30,254 nucleotides of DNA, from assembly GCA_966185765.1 (NCBI GenBank), contig CBIFVZ010000049.1:1-30254 (forward strand), written 5' to 3'. Position numbers and translations under genes: made by a program. The notes under the pieces are model-generated. The model worked only from the letters and a program-made list of their open reading frames with translations. It made no database searches and was not told where the DNA came from. Positions 1 through 8,033 of the stretch are shown here, in pieces (the first letter of the stretch is position 1; each line of letters starts with the position of its first letter). The stretch comes from CBIFVZ01 sp966185765 (GTDB lineage: Bacteria > Pseudomonadota > Gammaproteobacteria > Enterobacterales > Enterobacteriaceae).

Positions 1-52
1 CTACGACCTTCGCATTACGAATGCGCTGCTCTACCAACTGAGCTATATCGGC
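1..52 (-). tRNA. thrW: tRNA-Thr (anticodon CGU), 3' part cut off by window edge
   Basis: The reverse complement starts with the acceptor strand GCCGATA, followed by a standard D-arm (AGCTCAGTTGGTAGAGC) and an anticodon stem-loop reading ATTCGTAAT, so the anticodon is CGT. The T-arm and 3' end lie outside the window. Position directly downstream of proA in the same direction matches thrW of E. coli. In E. coli this tRNA gene is a known prophage integration site (CP4-6); the side where such an element would lie is not visible here. Confidence 0.95.
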
Positions 53-91
53 TTTAAGACGTGCACAGGAACCTGAGCACGGCGTAAAGGG

Positions 92-127
92 TAAAAAAAA
101 GCGCAGGAGGCGTCAACTCCCCCGCGC
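92..127 (-). terminator. Rho-independent terminator of proBA
   Basis: Read on the minus strand, an interrupted stem (GCGC plus GGAG pairing with CTCC plus GCGC, at 101-109 and 117-127) is followed by a run of eight T residues (93-100). It lies 35 bases beyond the proA stop codon and before the tRNA-Thr gene. Confidence 0.75.
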
Positions 128-162
128 ATCGACTGCTGGTTTTTACAGCATCTTCAGATTAT

Positions 163-1416
163 TCAGGCACGAATCGTATCATCGCCTAAACCCACCCACT
201 TGTAGGTAGTCAACGCTTCCAGGCCCATTGGGCCACGGGCGTGCAGTTTCTGGGTACTGACAGCTACCTCTGCCCCCAGACCAAACTGTCCACCGTCGGT
301 AAAGCGCGTGGAGGCATTCACGTACACGGCTGAGGAATCCACTTCGTTCACAAAGCGCTGTGCATTGCGCATATCACGCGTAAGGATGGCATCGGAGTGC
401 TGAGTACCGTGCTCACGAATATGGGCGACAGCCGCGTCGATATCCGCTACCAGCACGACGTTGAGGTCGAGGGACAGGAATTCATCATCCAGCGTCTGCG
501 GCTGTAGCGCAACCACTTTTGCCGGGCTGTCTGCCAGCAGCGCCTGCGCTGCGCTATCGGCATGCAGGGTCACGCCACTTTGCGCCATCTGGCGACCAAG
601 CGCAGGCAGGAATTCTGCCGCTTTGCGGCCATGCACCAGCAAGGTTTCTACCGTATTACAGGTGCTGGGACGCTGGGTTTTGGCATTGACAATCACCTTC
701 AGCGCCGGGGTGGTTTCCATGCTTTCATCAACAAAAATATGACAAACGCCGATACCGCCGGTGATGACCGGAATCGTTGACTGCTCGCGGCACAGCTTAT
801 GCAGACCCGCGCCACCGCGCGGAATCAGCATGTCGATATACTTATCCATACGCAGCATTTCGCTTACCAGCGCGCGATCCGGGTTTTCAATCGCCTGCAC
901 GGCGCCAGCGGGTAGCCCACAGGCTTCCAGCGCCTGCTGAATCACCTTTACCGTGGCGGCATTCGTGCGGCAGGTCTCTTTGCCGCCGCGCAGAATCACC
1001 GCGTTACCGGTCTTCAGACACAGCGATGCCACATCAACAGTCACATTCGGGCGTGCCTCATAAATCACGCCCACCACGCCCAACGGCACACGACGGCGTT
1101 CAAGACGCAAACCACTGTCCAGTAAACCACCGTCAATCACCTGCCCAACCGGGTCAGCCAGGTTACACACCTGTCGCACGTCATCTGCAATCGCCTTCAG
1201 TCGCGCGGGCGTCAGCGCCAGCCGGTCAAGCAGCGCCTCACTCAGGCCATCCTGGCGCGCCTGCGCCAGGTCTTCTGCGTTTGCTTTAAGAATGACGTCT
1301 GCACGCGCTTGCAGGTTGTCAGCAATCTGCGTGAGCACGTGATTTTTCTCTTTGCTGCTCAGGCCAGCCAGCTGATAAGAAGCCGCCTTTGCAGCCTTCC
1401 CCATGTGTTCCAGCAT
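163..1416 (-). CDS. proA: Gamma-glutamyl phosphate reductase ProA
   Basis: Second enzyme of proline synthesis: NADPH-dependent reduction of gamma-glutamyl phosphate to glutamate-5-semialdehyde in the cytosol. The 417-residue protein has the family's usual length and is collinear with E. coli ProA. The aldehyde-dehydrogenase-type catalytic cysteine is in RPSTCNTVE (Cys253), and the conserved VIYEARPNVT stretch is at about residues 117-126. It starts 10 bp after the proB stop, so the two form one operon, fitting the known channelling of the labile acyl phosphate between the two enzymes. The C-terminal half is nearly invariant compared with E. coli; the divergence is concentrated in the first 60 residues and around 260-320. 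The assignment is secure. Confidence 0.98.
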   Translation of the reverse strand: MLEHMGKAAKAASYQLAGLSSKEKNHVLTQIADNLQARADVILKANAEDLAQARQDGLSEALLDRLALTPARLKAIADDVRQVCNLADPVGQVIDGGLLDSGLRLERRRVPLGVVGVIYEARPNVTVDVASLCLKTGNAVILRGGKETCRTNAATVKVIQQALEACGLPAGAVQAIENPDRALVSEMLRMDKYIDMLIPRGGAGLHKLCREQSTIPVITGGIGVCHIFVDESMETTPALKVIVNAKTQRPSTCNTVETLLVHGRKAAEFLPALGRQMAQSGVTLHADSAAQALLADSPAKVVALQPQTLDDEFLSLDLNVVLVADIDAAVAHIREHGTQHSDAILTRDMRNAQRFVNEVDSSAVYVNASTRFTDGGQFGLGAEVAVSTQKLHARGPMGLEALTTYKWVGLGDDTIRA

Positions 1417-1426
1417 TGTCCGCTCC

Positions 1427-2530
1427 TTAGATCACAATCATGTCATCGCGATGTACAGCAACAGGGCCATACTCATAGCCGAGAATGGCATCAATCTGCT
1501 GGGAATGGTGACCGGCGATGCGCCTGAGTGCATCGCTGTTATAGCGACACACGCCGTGGGCGATATCACGCCCCTGCAGGCTGCGAATGCGGATAACTTC
1601 CCCACGCGAGAAATTGCCTTCAACGGCGCGGATGCCGGTTGGCAGCAGCGAACTGCCGCGCTCAAGAATGGCGGCTAATGCGCCGTCATCAACGGTCACT
1701 TCCCCGGCAGGCGGCGCGCCAAAAATCCAGCGCTTGCGGTTTTCCAGCGGTGACTGCTGGGCGTGAAAGCGCGTACCAACCGATACACCTTCCATCACAT
1801 CCTCAATCACGCCCGGGCGGCTGCCGGCTGCAATAATGACCTCAACCCCGGCACGGCAGGCTACGTCTGCGGCCTGAAGTTTGGTCCCCATACCGCCGGT
1901 CCCCAGACCTGACACGCTGTCGCCAGCAATCGCGCGCAGCGCATCATCAATGCCGTGTACCTCTTTAATCAGTTCCGCATGCGGATTATTGCGTGGGTCT
2001 GCGGTGAACAGCCCCTGCTGATCGGTTAACAGCAGCAGTTTATCGGCACCGCCAAGTATCGCGGCCAGCGCGGACAGGTTATCGTTATCACCGACTTTAA
2101 TTTCCGCTGTTGCCACGGCGTCGTTTTCATTAATCACCGGCACGATGCGATTGTCCAGCAGCGCACGCAGGGTGTCACGCGCGTTCAGGAAACGCTCTCG
2201 GTCTTCCATGTCAGCCCGGGTCAATAACATCTGCCCGATATGAATGCCGTAAATCGAAAACAACTGTTCCCACAGCTGGATCAGGCGGCTTTGACCAACC
2301 GCCGCAAGCAACTGTTTAGACGCAATGGTTGCCGGTAGCTCGGGATAGCCCAGGTGCTCACGACCGGCGGCAATGGCGCCGGAGGTCACGATAATAATAC
2401 GATGCCCGGCAGCGTGCAGATGGGCGCACTGGCGCACCAGCTCCACAATATGGGCGCGGTTAAGGCGGCGTGAACCGCCGGTAAGCACACTGGTGCCGAG
2501 TTTTACCACCAGCGTCTGGCTGTCACTCAT
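1427..2530 (-). CDS. proB: Glutamate 5-kinase ProB
   Basis: First, proline-feedback-inhibited step of proline synthesis: ATP-dependent phosphorylation of glutamate. The reading frame stays open to 2659, but the ATG at 2530 (MSDSQTLVVKLGTSVL) matches the E. coli N-terminus and gives the usual 367 residues; the upstream extension has no family similarity. An amino-acid-kinase domain fills about residues 1-255 (N-terminal VKLGTSVLTGG loop, NENDAVAT and KVGDNDNLSA motifs), followed by a C-terminal PUA domain (about 275-367). No good Shine-Dalgarno sequence precedes the start (AAAAAACATT), so translation initiation may be weak. It leads the proBA operon and is divergent from phoE. Confidence 0.97.
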   Translation of the reverse strand: MSDSQTLVVKLGTSVLTGGSRRLNRAHIVELVRQCAHLHAAGHRIIIVTSGAIAAGREHLGYPELPATIASKQLLAAVGQSRLIQLWEQLFSIYGIHIGQMLLTRADMEDRERFLNARDTLRALLDNRIVPVINENDAVATAEIKVGDNDNLSALAAILGGADKLLLLTDQQGLFTADPRNNPHAELIKEVHGIDDALRAIAGDSVSGLGTGGMGTKLQAADVACRAGVEVIIAAGSRPGVIEDVMEGVSVGTRFHAQQSPLENRKRWIFGAPPAGEVTVDDGALAAILERGSSLLPTGIRAVEGNFSRGEVIRIRSLQGRDIAHGVCRYNSDALRRIAGHHSQQIDAILGYEYGPVAVHRDDMIVI

Positions 2531-2662
2531 AATGTTTTTTGCCGTATAAAAAAGAAAAAGAAGAAACACCGAATGTTGTAACAGGAGTAAGCCGCATTGC
2601 CAACAGGTGGCGCTGAAAAGGGCTTTTCGTGAGAAAAAAACCGGCAAGCGTAACGGCACAAC

Positions 2663-2680
2663 ATGACAGATTCATGACAA
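2663..2680. promoter_or_regulatory. Pho-box-like direct repeat (minus-strand orientation)
   Basis: Read on the minus strand this is TTGTCAT-GAAT-CTGTCAT: two near-perfect copies of the PhoB half-site CTGTCAT separated by 4 bp, which is the classical 11-bp Pho-box period. It lies in the proB-phoE divergent region, about 140 bp before phoE and 130 bp before proB. Orientation points toward proB, so its target is uncertain; PhoB-dependent control of phoE is the expected role. Confidence 0.5.
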
Positions 2681-2718
2681 ATTACGTTAATTACATTTAA
2701 TTAAGTTTTTTTTTCATT

Positions 2719-2736
2719 GCGTCATAAAACGTTCAC
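2719..2736 (+). promoter_or_regulatory. Weaker Pho-box-like repeat oriented toward phoE
   Basis: GCGTCAT-AAAA-CGTTCAC has two degenerate CTGTCAT-like heptamers with a 4-bp A-rich spacer, in the same orientation as phoE and about 85 bp before its start. Matches are 5/7 and 4/7, so this is a candidate only. Confidence 0.35.
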
Positions 2737-2822
2737 ATCTTCCCGTTAAAACGCTTCCTGCAGGTTGGCTGGACGTTATGTCCTGATGATGAGCACATAC
2801 AATATTCCTGACAGGAAACAAA

Positions 2823-3917
2823 ATGAAAAAAATCTCTCTGACATTGATGGTAGCGAGCACGTTTTTGACTACCACGGCACACGCAGCGGAAATTTATAAT
2901 AAAAATGCCAACAAACTGGATCTCTATGGTCGTGTAAAAGCGATGCGTTACATCACTGACAATAAATCGGTTGATGGCGACCAGACTTACGTGCGTCTGG
3001 GTTTTAAAGGCGAAACGCAAATTAATGACTTACTCACGGGCTATGGCCAGTGGGAATACCAGATGACCGGTAACAAAACAGAGAGCGACGGCTCAGCCAA
3101 AACTCGCCTTGCCTTTGCCGGGCTGAAGGTCGGGGACTACGGCTCCTTTGACTACGGCCGTAACTACGGTGTGCTCTACGACGTGGAGGCCTGGACCGAC
3201 GTCTTCGCGGAGTTCGGTGGTGATGGCTCAGTACGTACCGATAACTTTATGACCGGGCGTACCAACGGGGTGGCCACATACCGCAACCGTGATTTCTTTG
3301 GCCTGGTGGATGGCCTGAACATAGCCGTACAGTATCAGGGCAAAAACGAAAACGATGGACGTGCCGTCAGCAAGCAGAATGGCGATGGTGTAGGCGGTGC
3401 GGTGAATTATGATTTCGGTGACAGCGGCTTTACCGTTGGTGCCGCCTACACTGCTTCCGATCGCACCGCAGGCCAGCAGGCGCAAAACTGGGGTCGCGGT
3501 AACAAAGCAGAAGCCTGGGCCACGGGCCTGAAATACGCCGCTAATAGCCTGTATCTGGGTGCAATGTATGCTGAAACACGCAATATGACGCCAATTTCAG
3601 GCACCGCCACGATTGATGGCGTGAACACCAGCGTCAGCGGATTTGCTAATAAAATGCAGACCATTGAAGCGGTTGTTCAATATCAGTTCAATAACGGTCT
3701 GCGCCCGTCGCTGGGTTATGTACAGTCAAAAGGTAAAAAGATTGAAGGCGTGGGTAATGCCGACCTGGTGAAATACGTGGATGTCGCAGCCACCTATTAC
3801 TTCAACAAGAACATGTCAGCGTTTGTGGACTACAAAATCAATCTGGTGAATGACAATAACCCGCTTGCCCTCAACACGGATAACGTGGTGGCAACGGGCC
3901 TGACGTATCAGTTCTGA
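2823..3917 (+). CDS. phoE: Outer membrane phosphoporin PhoE
   Basis: Trimeric 16-strand general porin that favours anions and is normally made under phosphate starvation. Residues 1-21 are a signal peptide (KK start, hydrophobic core, cleavage after AHA before AEIYNK). The mature protein follows E. coli PhoE throughout: AEIYNK N-terminus, GFKGETQIND, TRLAFAGLK, YGSFDYGRN, YYFNKNMSAFVDYKIN and the C-terminal phenylalanine (LTYQF) needed for assembly by the Bam complex. PhoE rather than OmpC/OmpF is supported by the location next to proB and crl and by the flanking Pho-box-like sites. Two oddities: the constriction-loop motif PEFGG reads AEFGG, and an extra stretch of about 14 residues lies in an external loop after MTPISG. 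The ribosome binding site AGGAAA precedes the ATG. Confidence 0.95.
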   Translation: MKKISLTLMVASTFLTTTAHAAEIYNKNANKLDLYGRVKAMRYITDNKSVDGDQTYVRLGFKGETQINDLLTGYGQWEYQMTGNKTESDGSAKTRLAFAGLKVGDYGSFDYGRNYGVLYDVEAWTDVFAEFGGDGSVRTDNFMTGRTNGVATYRNRDFFGLVDGLNIAVQYQGKNENDGRAVSKQNGDGVGGAVNYDFGDSGFTVGAAYTASDRTAGQQAQNWGRGNKAEAWATGLKYAANSLYLGAMYAETRNMTPISGTATIDGVNTSVSGFANKMQTIEAVVQYQFNNGLRPSLGYVQSKGKKIEGVGNADLVKYVDVAATYYFNKNMSAFVDYKINLVNDNNPLALNTDNVVATGLTYQF

Positions 3918-3929
3918 TTCAGGCGAGAA

Positions 3930-3963
3930 AAAACAAACGCCAGCCGGAGGCTGGCGTTTTTTA
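3930..3963. terminator. Bidirectional terminator between phoE and crl
   Basis: A 10-bp perfect stem (AACGCCAGCC / GGCTGGCGTT) with a 3-base loop is flanked by an A-run on the left and T6 on the right, so it can end transcription of phoE (+) and of crl (-). The crl stop codon lies directly next to it. Confidence 0.9.
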
Positions 3964-3964
3964 T

Positions 3965-4363
3965 TCAGGCACGGCGTTTTACCGGCAGTTCGACACCGTC
4001 TGCAGGTATCAGCTCAAAATTGAGCGAGGTCAGCAGCGCTTCCAGCCGCTCGTGGAAATTACGCAGGGTCTGAGTGACCTGCTCTTCCACCGCCTTATCC
4101 TTAAAGTCCACCGGCTGCCAGACGCCATCTTTGTCAAATAAGCCAAACTGCCACGTATAATGGAAACGCTTTTCCTGCGGCACCAGCTCCATCCACCATC
4201 CCCAAAACTCTCGTTTTTCAGGCGCAGGTTTTACGTTGACACAGACAGCAAGACAGTCGAAAAAGAAACGATTTTCGTCGCACTGGTCTTCACGAATATA
4301 AGGGCCAAGCGCTGCAAACTTTTTGGTCAGGCGGCCTTTGGGGTATCCACTCGGTAACGTCAT
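3965..4363 (-). CDS. crl: Sigma factor-binding protein Crl
   Basis: Crl binds sigma-S (RpoS) and helps it join core RNA polymerase, which boosts stationary-phase genes such as those for curli. The 132-residue product is full length for the family. The conserved N-terminal half is intact (MTLPSGYPKGRL, LGPYIRE, NRFFFDCLAVCVNVKPAP, REFWGWWMEL, QFGLFDKDG), including the tryptophan-rich segment of the Crl fold. The C-terminal 40 residues diverge, as is usual in the family. An AGGAG Shine-Dalgarno site lies 7 bases before the ATG. It follows frsA in the same direction after a 104-bp gap, so it probably has its own promoter. Confidence 0.96.
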   Translation of the reverse strand: MTLPSGYPKGRLTKKFAALGPYIREDQCDENRFFFDCLAVCVNVKPAPEKREFWGWWMELVPQEKRFHYTWQFGLFDKDGVWQPVDFKDKAVEEQVTQTLRNFHERLEALLTSLNFELIPADGVELPVKRRA

Positions 4364-4467
4364 TGCGATCTCCTGTTAGTGAACACCCAGTTTTAACGAA
4401 CATGCGAAATTAAGCAATGTCTGATGCTTAAAGCCAACAATTTCACAACAAAAATCGCATTTCGTCG

Positions 4468-5715
4468 TTAACTTAACCTTTTAGCTAACCAGCCTGCAAT
4501 CTCCTTTAACGCCCGATCAAAGCTCTGGTTCAGTGGCCGAAACGGGATCTCGACAAGTTTACTGTCGGCTGACGACGAGGTAATCAGTCGCGACTCTTCC
4601 TCTGGGCTAAAAGGATCGTTTGGCCAGTAGGCAGAAAGCAGCGGTGTTGGGCAGCGGCGGCCCAGCAATCCCTGGGTTTTAAGCGAATAGCGGTTAAGCT
4701 CGATGCCGAGTGCCGCATCTGAGGCATCCTGCATCCCAAGGCGGCTTGCCAGTACGTCAATATACATCTCTGGCACCCTGCGCTGGCGCTCAGTGTCACT
4801 CAGTAACGCATGCACCACCGGCCCAATACAGGCCACGCCCTTCAGGCGCTGTGACTCAAGATACGCCAGACGCACCGCCACGTTGGCCCCAAAGCGAAAA
4901 CCAAATGCCGCTACGCGTGTGTGATCAATCCAGGGAATATCTGGCAGCGCTTTGAGCACACGCTGGTGCAACAAACTGGAGTCCTGAGTAAGCTTCCACT
5001 TTGCAGAGAAGCCTACAGAAGGCATATCAATCGTCAGCATTGCCAGCCCGGCCGGGGCAAAATAATGCTCAAACAGACGGTAATAATCGCTTTGCAAGGC
5101 ATCAAGCCCCCCACACAGCAGTACCGTGGGCAGCGGGCCATCCACACCTTTTGGCATATGCAGAAAGCCGGTTATTGTGCCGCTCCCTGCCACAGGGAAC
5201 TCAAGCTTGCGCAACCCACCGGACAGCCTCGGCGCCGCCTCTTCATAGGCTCGGTTAGCCAACACCTGTGCCTGGTCGGCCAGTTCATCACCTTTGAGAT
5301 GTGGATAGGCGGCAATGCTGTACAGGTTTGCCGCCATCAGCCACTGCTTGCCACACAACATCTCGTCCTGCTGCTGGCTCGCGCTCTGCTGCCAGGCCAT
5401 CGCCTGCTTCGACCACTCATATATCCAGTTGCCGCTGCGATAACCCACAACCGTGTCAAAAATATCGTCATGGGTGCGCTCGGCCTTGCTGGCGGCAATG
5501 CGCGACTGCACTTCAAGGATTTCCAGTGCAGGCACACCACGCCAGGTCCAGAGTAAACGGTTAATCAGGCGATACCAGTGCGCCACTGTGGCACCATCAA
5601 GCGCCGACTGCACGTCAGAGGCGGCATAGTGGCGCGAGCGACGCACCAGCGTGGATGTTTCGGGGTGTTTAAAGCGGGGCTTGAACAACGTTTCGCTAAG
5701 GTTTTTCTGCGACAT
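4468..5715 (-). CDS. frsA: Esterase FrsA (fermentation-respiration switch protein family)
   Basis: Alpha/beta-hydrolase-like protein of 415 residues, collinear with E. coli FrsA (YafA), which was described as a binding partner of the glucose-specific EIIA (Crr) and has reported esterase activity. An N-terminal helical cap (about 1-170) precedes the hydrolase-type core: LLCGGLDALQSDYY, LTIDMPSVGFSAKW and AAFGFRFGANVAVRL, the last two occupying the nucleophile-elbow region. The ATG at 5715 was preferred over one 15 bases upstream because it has GGAG 7 bases before it and gives the family N-terminus (MSQKNLSETLFKPRFKHPET). It lies between gpt and crl as in E. coli. The biological role remains poorly defined in the family. 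Confidence 0.95.
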   Translation of the reverse strand: MSQKNLSETLFKPRFKHPETSTLVRRSRHYAASDVQSALDGATVAHWYRLINRLLWTWRGVPALEILEVQSRIAASKAERTHDDIFDTVVGYRSGNWIYEWSKQAMAWQQSASQQQDEMLCGKQWLMAANLYSIAAYPHLKGDELADQAQVLANRAYEEAAPRLSGGLRKLEFPVAGSGTITGFLHMPKGVDGPLPTVLLCGGLDALQSDYYRLFEHYFAPAGLAMLTIDMPSVGFSAKWKLTQDSSLLHQRVLKALPDIPWIDHTRVAAFGFRFGANVAVRLAYLESQRLKGVACIGPVVHALLSDTERQRRVPEMYIDVLASRLGMQDASDAALGIELNRYSLKTQGLLGRRCPTPLLSAYWPNDPFSPEEESRLITSSSADSKLVEIPFRPLNQSFDRALKEIAGWLAKRLS

Positions 5716-5775
5716 CAAACGCTCCGTCAATCGAAAAAATCACTGTTTGTGATTGTAGCCGGATGGGAGACAACA

Positions 5776-5806
5776 AAAAACAAACGCCCGGCAAGCCGGG
5801 CGTTTT
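5776..5806. terminator. Terminator downstream of gpt (bidirectional)
   Basis: A 10-bp stem (AACGCCCGGC / GCCGGGCGTT) with a two-base gap is followed on the minus strand by GTTTGTTTTTTG and on the plus strand by TTTTATTA. It lies just past the gpt stop codon and upstream of frsA, separating the two transcription units. Confidence 0.88.
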
Positions 5807-5823
5807 ATTATGATTCGGGTCAA

Positions 5824-6282
5824 TTAACGGCCTGAAAGTGGCGGCACAAACGCAACGCCCATATCCCACGGCTGCTCAATCCAGGTGTTCTGCGCAATAT
5901 CGATTTCGTAATCATCCACCAGCGGCTTACCTGCCGGTTTGGCAAAAATCGTCACAAAACGCGCCTTAGGGTACATTTCACGGATAGCCACCGCAGTACC
6001 GCCGGTATCCACGAGGTCATCAACCACAATAAAGCCTTCGCCATCACCTTCTGCGCGCTTAATGACTTTCATTTCGCGCTGGTTGTCATGGTCGTAGCTG
6101 GAGATACAAACGGTGTCGACGTGGCGAATACCCAGTTCACGCGCCAGCAGCGCAGCTGGCACCAGCCCGCCGCGGCTAACCGCAATGATGCCCTTCCACT
6201 GCTCAGCAGGCAGCAGGCGGCTTGCGAGTTTGCGGGCGTGAATCTGCAACATGTCCCAGGTGACGACGTATTTTTCGCTCAT
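5824..6282 (-). CDS. gpt: Xanthine-guanine phosphoribosyltransferase Gpt
   Basis: Purine salvage enzyme that makes GMP, XMP and (less well) IMP from the free base and PRPP. The 152-residue length equals the E. coli enzyme. The type I phosphoribosyltransferase PRPP loop is VVDDLVDTGGT (86-96), and an AVSRGGLVPA segment near residue 34 forms the conserved N-terminal loop. It is divergent from pepD and followed by a strong terminator, so it is probably monocistronic. The Shine-Dalgarno sequence is weak (GGGACACTTCAT before ATG). Confidence 0.97.
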   Translation of the reverse strand: MSEKYVVTWDMLQIHARKLASRLLPAEQWKGIIAVSRGGLVPAALLARELGIRHVDTVCISSYDHDNQREMKVIKRAEGDGEGFIVVDDLVDTGGTAVAIREMYPKARFVTIFAKPAGKPLVDDYEIDIAQNTWIEQPWDMGVAFVPPLSGR

Positions 6283-6346
6283 ATGAAGTGTCCCAGCCTG
6301 TCAGTAACGGCTTAAAAATTGTTCAGGGGAAATCAGGTTGCGCGAA

Positions 6347-6352
6347 ATTATA
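6347..6352 (-). promoter_or_regulatory. Candidate -10 element of the gpt promoter
   Basis: Read on the minus strand the hexamer is a perfect TATAAT, about 65 bases upstream of the gpt ATG. No good -35 hexamer is seen at 16-18 bp spacing, so the call rests on the -10 alone. Confidence 0.45.
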
Positions 6353-6535
6353 GAGATCCCATGCGCTAAACACCAGTGCTGCGCTGGCAACGGCGCGGAT
6401 TTTAGGCTTTTGTTCTCCAGATGCGGGAGAAAGTGGTATCCTCGACTTATCGTACAGGCAACGGCCTGTGAACATTTTTTGCTAACTCAGTGACCAGGCA
6501 GAGCTTATCGCTGGTCGTCGTCAAGGAGACGCATC

Positions 6536-7990
6536 GTGTCTGAATTGTCTCAACTCTCTCCACAACCGCTGTGGGATATCTTTGCCAACATTTGTGCTAT
6601 CCCACACCCGTCTTACCATGAAGAACAACTGGCCCAGTACATCATGGGCTGGGCTAAGGAAAAAGGGCTGCATGCGGAGCGTGACCAGGTTGGTAATATC
6701 CTGATTCGCAAGCCAGCCACACCAGGCATGGAAAATCGTAAACCCGTTGCTTTACAGGCTCACCTCGACATGGTGCCGCAGAAAAATAACGATACCGTTC
6801 ACGACTTCACGAAAGACCCGATTCAGCCGTGGGTTGACGGTGAGTGGGTGAAAGCACGCGGCACAACGCTGGGTGCCGACAACGGGATTGGTATGGCATC
6901 TGCACTGGCGGTGCTGGCTGACAAGAGTGTAGAACATGGCCCGCTGGAAGTGCTGTTGACCATGACCGAAGAAGCCGGGATGGAAGGCGCATTTGGCCTT
7001 CAGCCCGACTGGCTGCAGGCGGACATTCTGATTAACACCGACTCCGAAGAAGAAGGTGAAATTTATATGGGTTGCGCCGGTGGTGTAGATGCCATCACCA
7101 CCCTACCGCTGTCGCGTGAAGCGCTGGCGGACGGCTTTGAGACCGTTAAACTGACGATTAAAGGCCTTAAAGGCGGCCACTCCGGTGCGGAGATCCACCT
7201 CGGTCTGGGTAACGCCAATAAGCTGCTGGCGCGCTTTTTAAAAGAGCATACGGCGCTGGATTTGCGTTTGATTGATTTCAACGGCGGCACGCTACGTAAC
7301 GCCATTCCACGCGAAGCCTCCGCCGTGCTGGCCGTGGCGGCTAACCGCGCTGCTGAGCTAAAAGCACAGGTTGCTCACTATCAGACCGTACTGGAAAACG
7401 AACTGGCGCTGAAAGAGAAAAACCTGACGCTGGTGCTGGAAACCTGTGAAGCCACGCTCTCGCCGCTGACGACAACGAGCCGCGATACCCTGGTTAACCT
7501 CATCAATGCCACGCCAAACGGCGTCATTCGCAATTCCGATGTGATGAAAGGCGTGGTTGAAACCTCCCTGAACCTGGGTGTTGTCACGACTGAAGTGCAC
7601 CAGGCAGAAATTATCTGTCTGATTCGCTCACTTATCGACAGTGGCAAAGATGCCGTTGCCAGTACACTGCAGTCGCTTGGCGAACTGGCTGGTGCGCAGG
7701 TACAGGTTAAAGGCAGCTATCCGGGCTGGCAGCCGGACGATAAATCACCCGTGATGAAGCTGGTGCGTGAAACCTACCACACGCTGTTTGGCAAAACACC
7801 GAACATTCAGGTTATTCACGCCGGTCTGGAATGCGGCTTGTTTAAAAAACCGTACCCGGCTATGGATATGGTCTCCATTGGGCCAACCATCACAGGGCCA
7901 CACTCCCCGGATGAGCAGGTGCATATTGAAAGCGTCGGCCATTACTGGACACTGCTGACTGCGCTGCTAAAAGCGATTCCGGCAAAATAA
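6536..7990 (+). CDS. pepD: Aminoacyl-histidine dipeptidase PepD (peptidase D, carnosinase-like)
   Basis: Zinc-dependent cytosolic dipeptidase of the M20 family that splits Xaa-His and many other dipeptides. The start is GTG, supported by AAGGAG 7 bases upstream and by the matching N-terminus (SELSQLSPQPLWDIF); length is 484 residues. Metal-centre residues are visible: His76 (QAHLDMVPQ), Asp115 (LGADNGIG), the catalytic pair Glu145-Glu146 (TMTEEAGMEG), Asp169 (NTDSEE) and a C-terminal histidine in the GPHSPDE motif. The dimerisation lid lies between the two catalytic parts (about 205-385). Transcription ends in the unusual split terminator described at 8014-8193. Confidence 0.97.
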   Translation: MSELSQLSPQPLWDIFANICAIPHPSYHEEQLAQYIMGWAKEKGLHAERDQVGNILIRKPATPGMENRKPVALQAHLDMVPQKNNDTVHDFTKDPIQPWVDGEWVKARGTTLGADNGIGMASALAVLADKSVEHGPLEVLLTMTEEAGMEGAFGLQPDWLQADILINTDSEEEGEIYMGCAGGVDAITTLPLSREALADGFETVKLTIKGLKGGHSGAEIHLGLGNANKLLARFLKEHTALDLRLIDFNGGTLRNAIPREASAVLAVAANRAAELKAQVAHYQTVLENELALKEKNLTLVLETCEATLSPLTTTSRDTLVNLINATPNGVIRNSDVMKGVVETSLNLGVVTTEVHQAEIICLIRSLIDSGKDAVASTLQSLGELAGAQVQVKGSYPGWQPDDKSPVMKLVRETYHTLFGKTPNIQVIHAGLECGLFKKPYPAMDMVSIGPTITGPHSPDEQVHIESVGHYWTLLTALLKAIPAK

Positions 7991-8010
7991 GTCATACCGG
8001 CAATAAATAT

Positions 8011-8033
8011 AAAACGCCCTCGCTGGAGGGCGT
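8011..8033 (-). terminator. Left half of split terminator; T-run serves dinB
   Basis: The hairpin 8014-8033 is followed, on the minus strand, by TTTTATATTTATTG, giving a functional-looking terminator for transcripts from dinB after they have crossed the repeat. On the plus strand no T-run follows, so pepD transcription is expected to continue into the core. Confidence 0.65.

Noticed and set aside
2531..2659. N-terminal extension of proB to an upstream start
   Set aside because: The extra residues are hydrophobic noise from the AT-rich divergent promoter region; E. coli ProB starts at MSDSQ.
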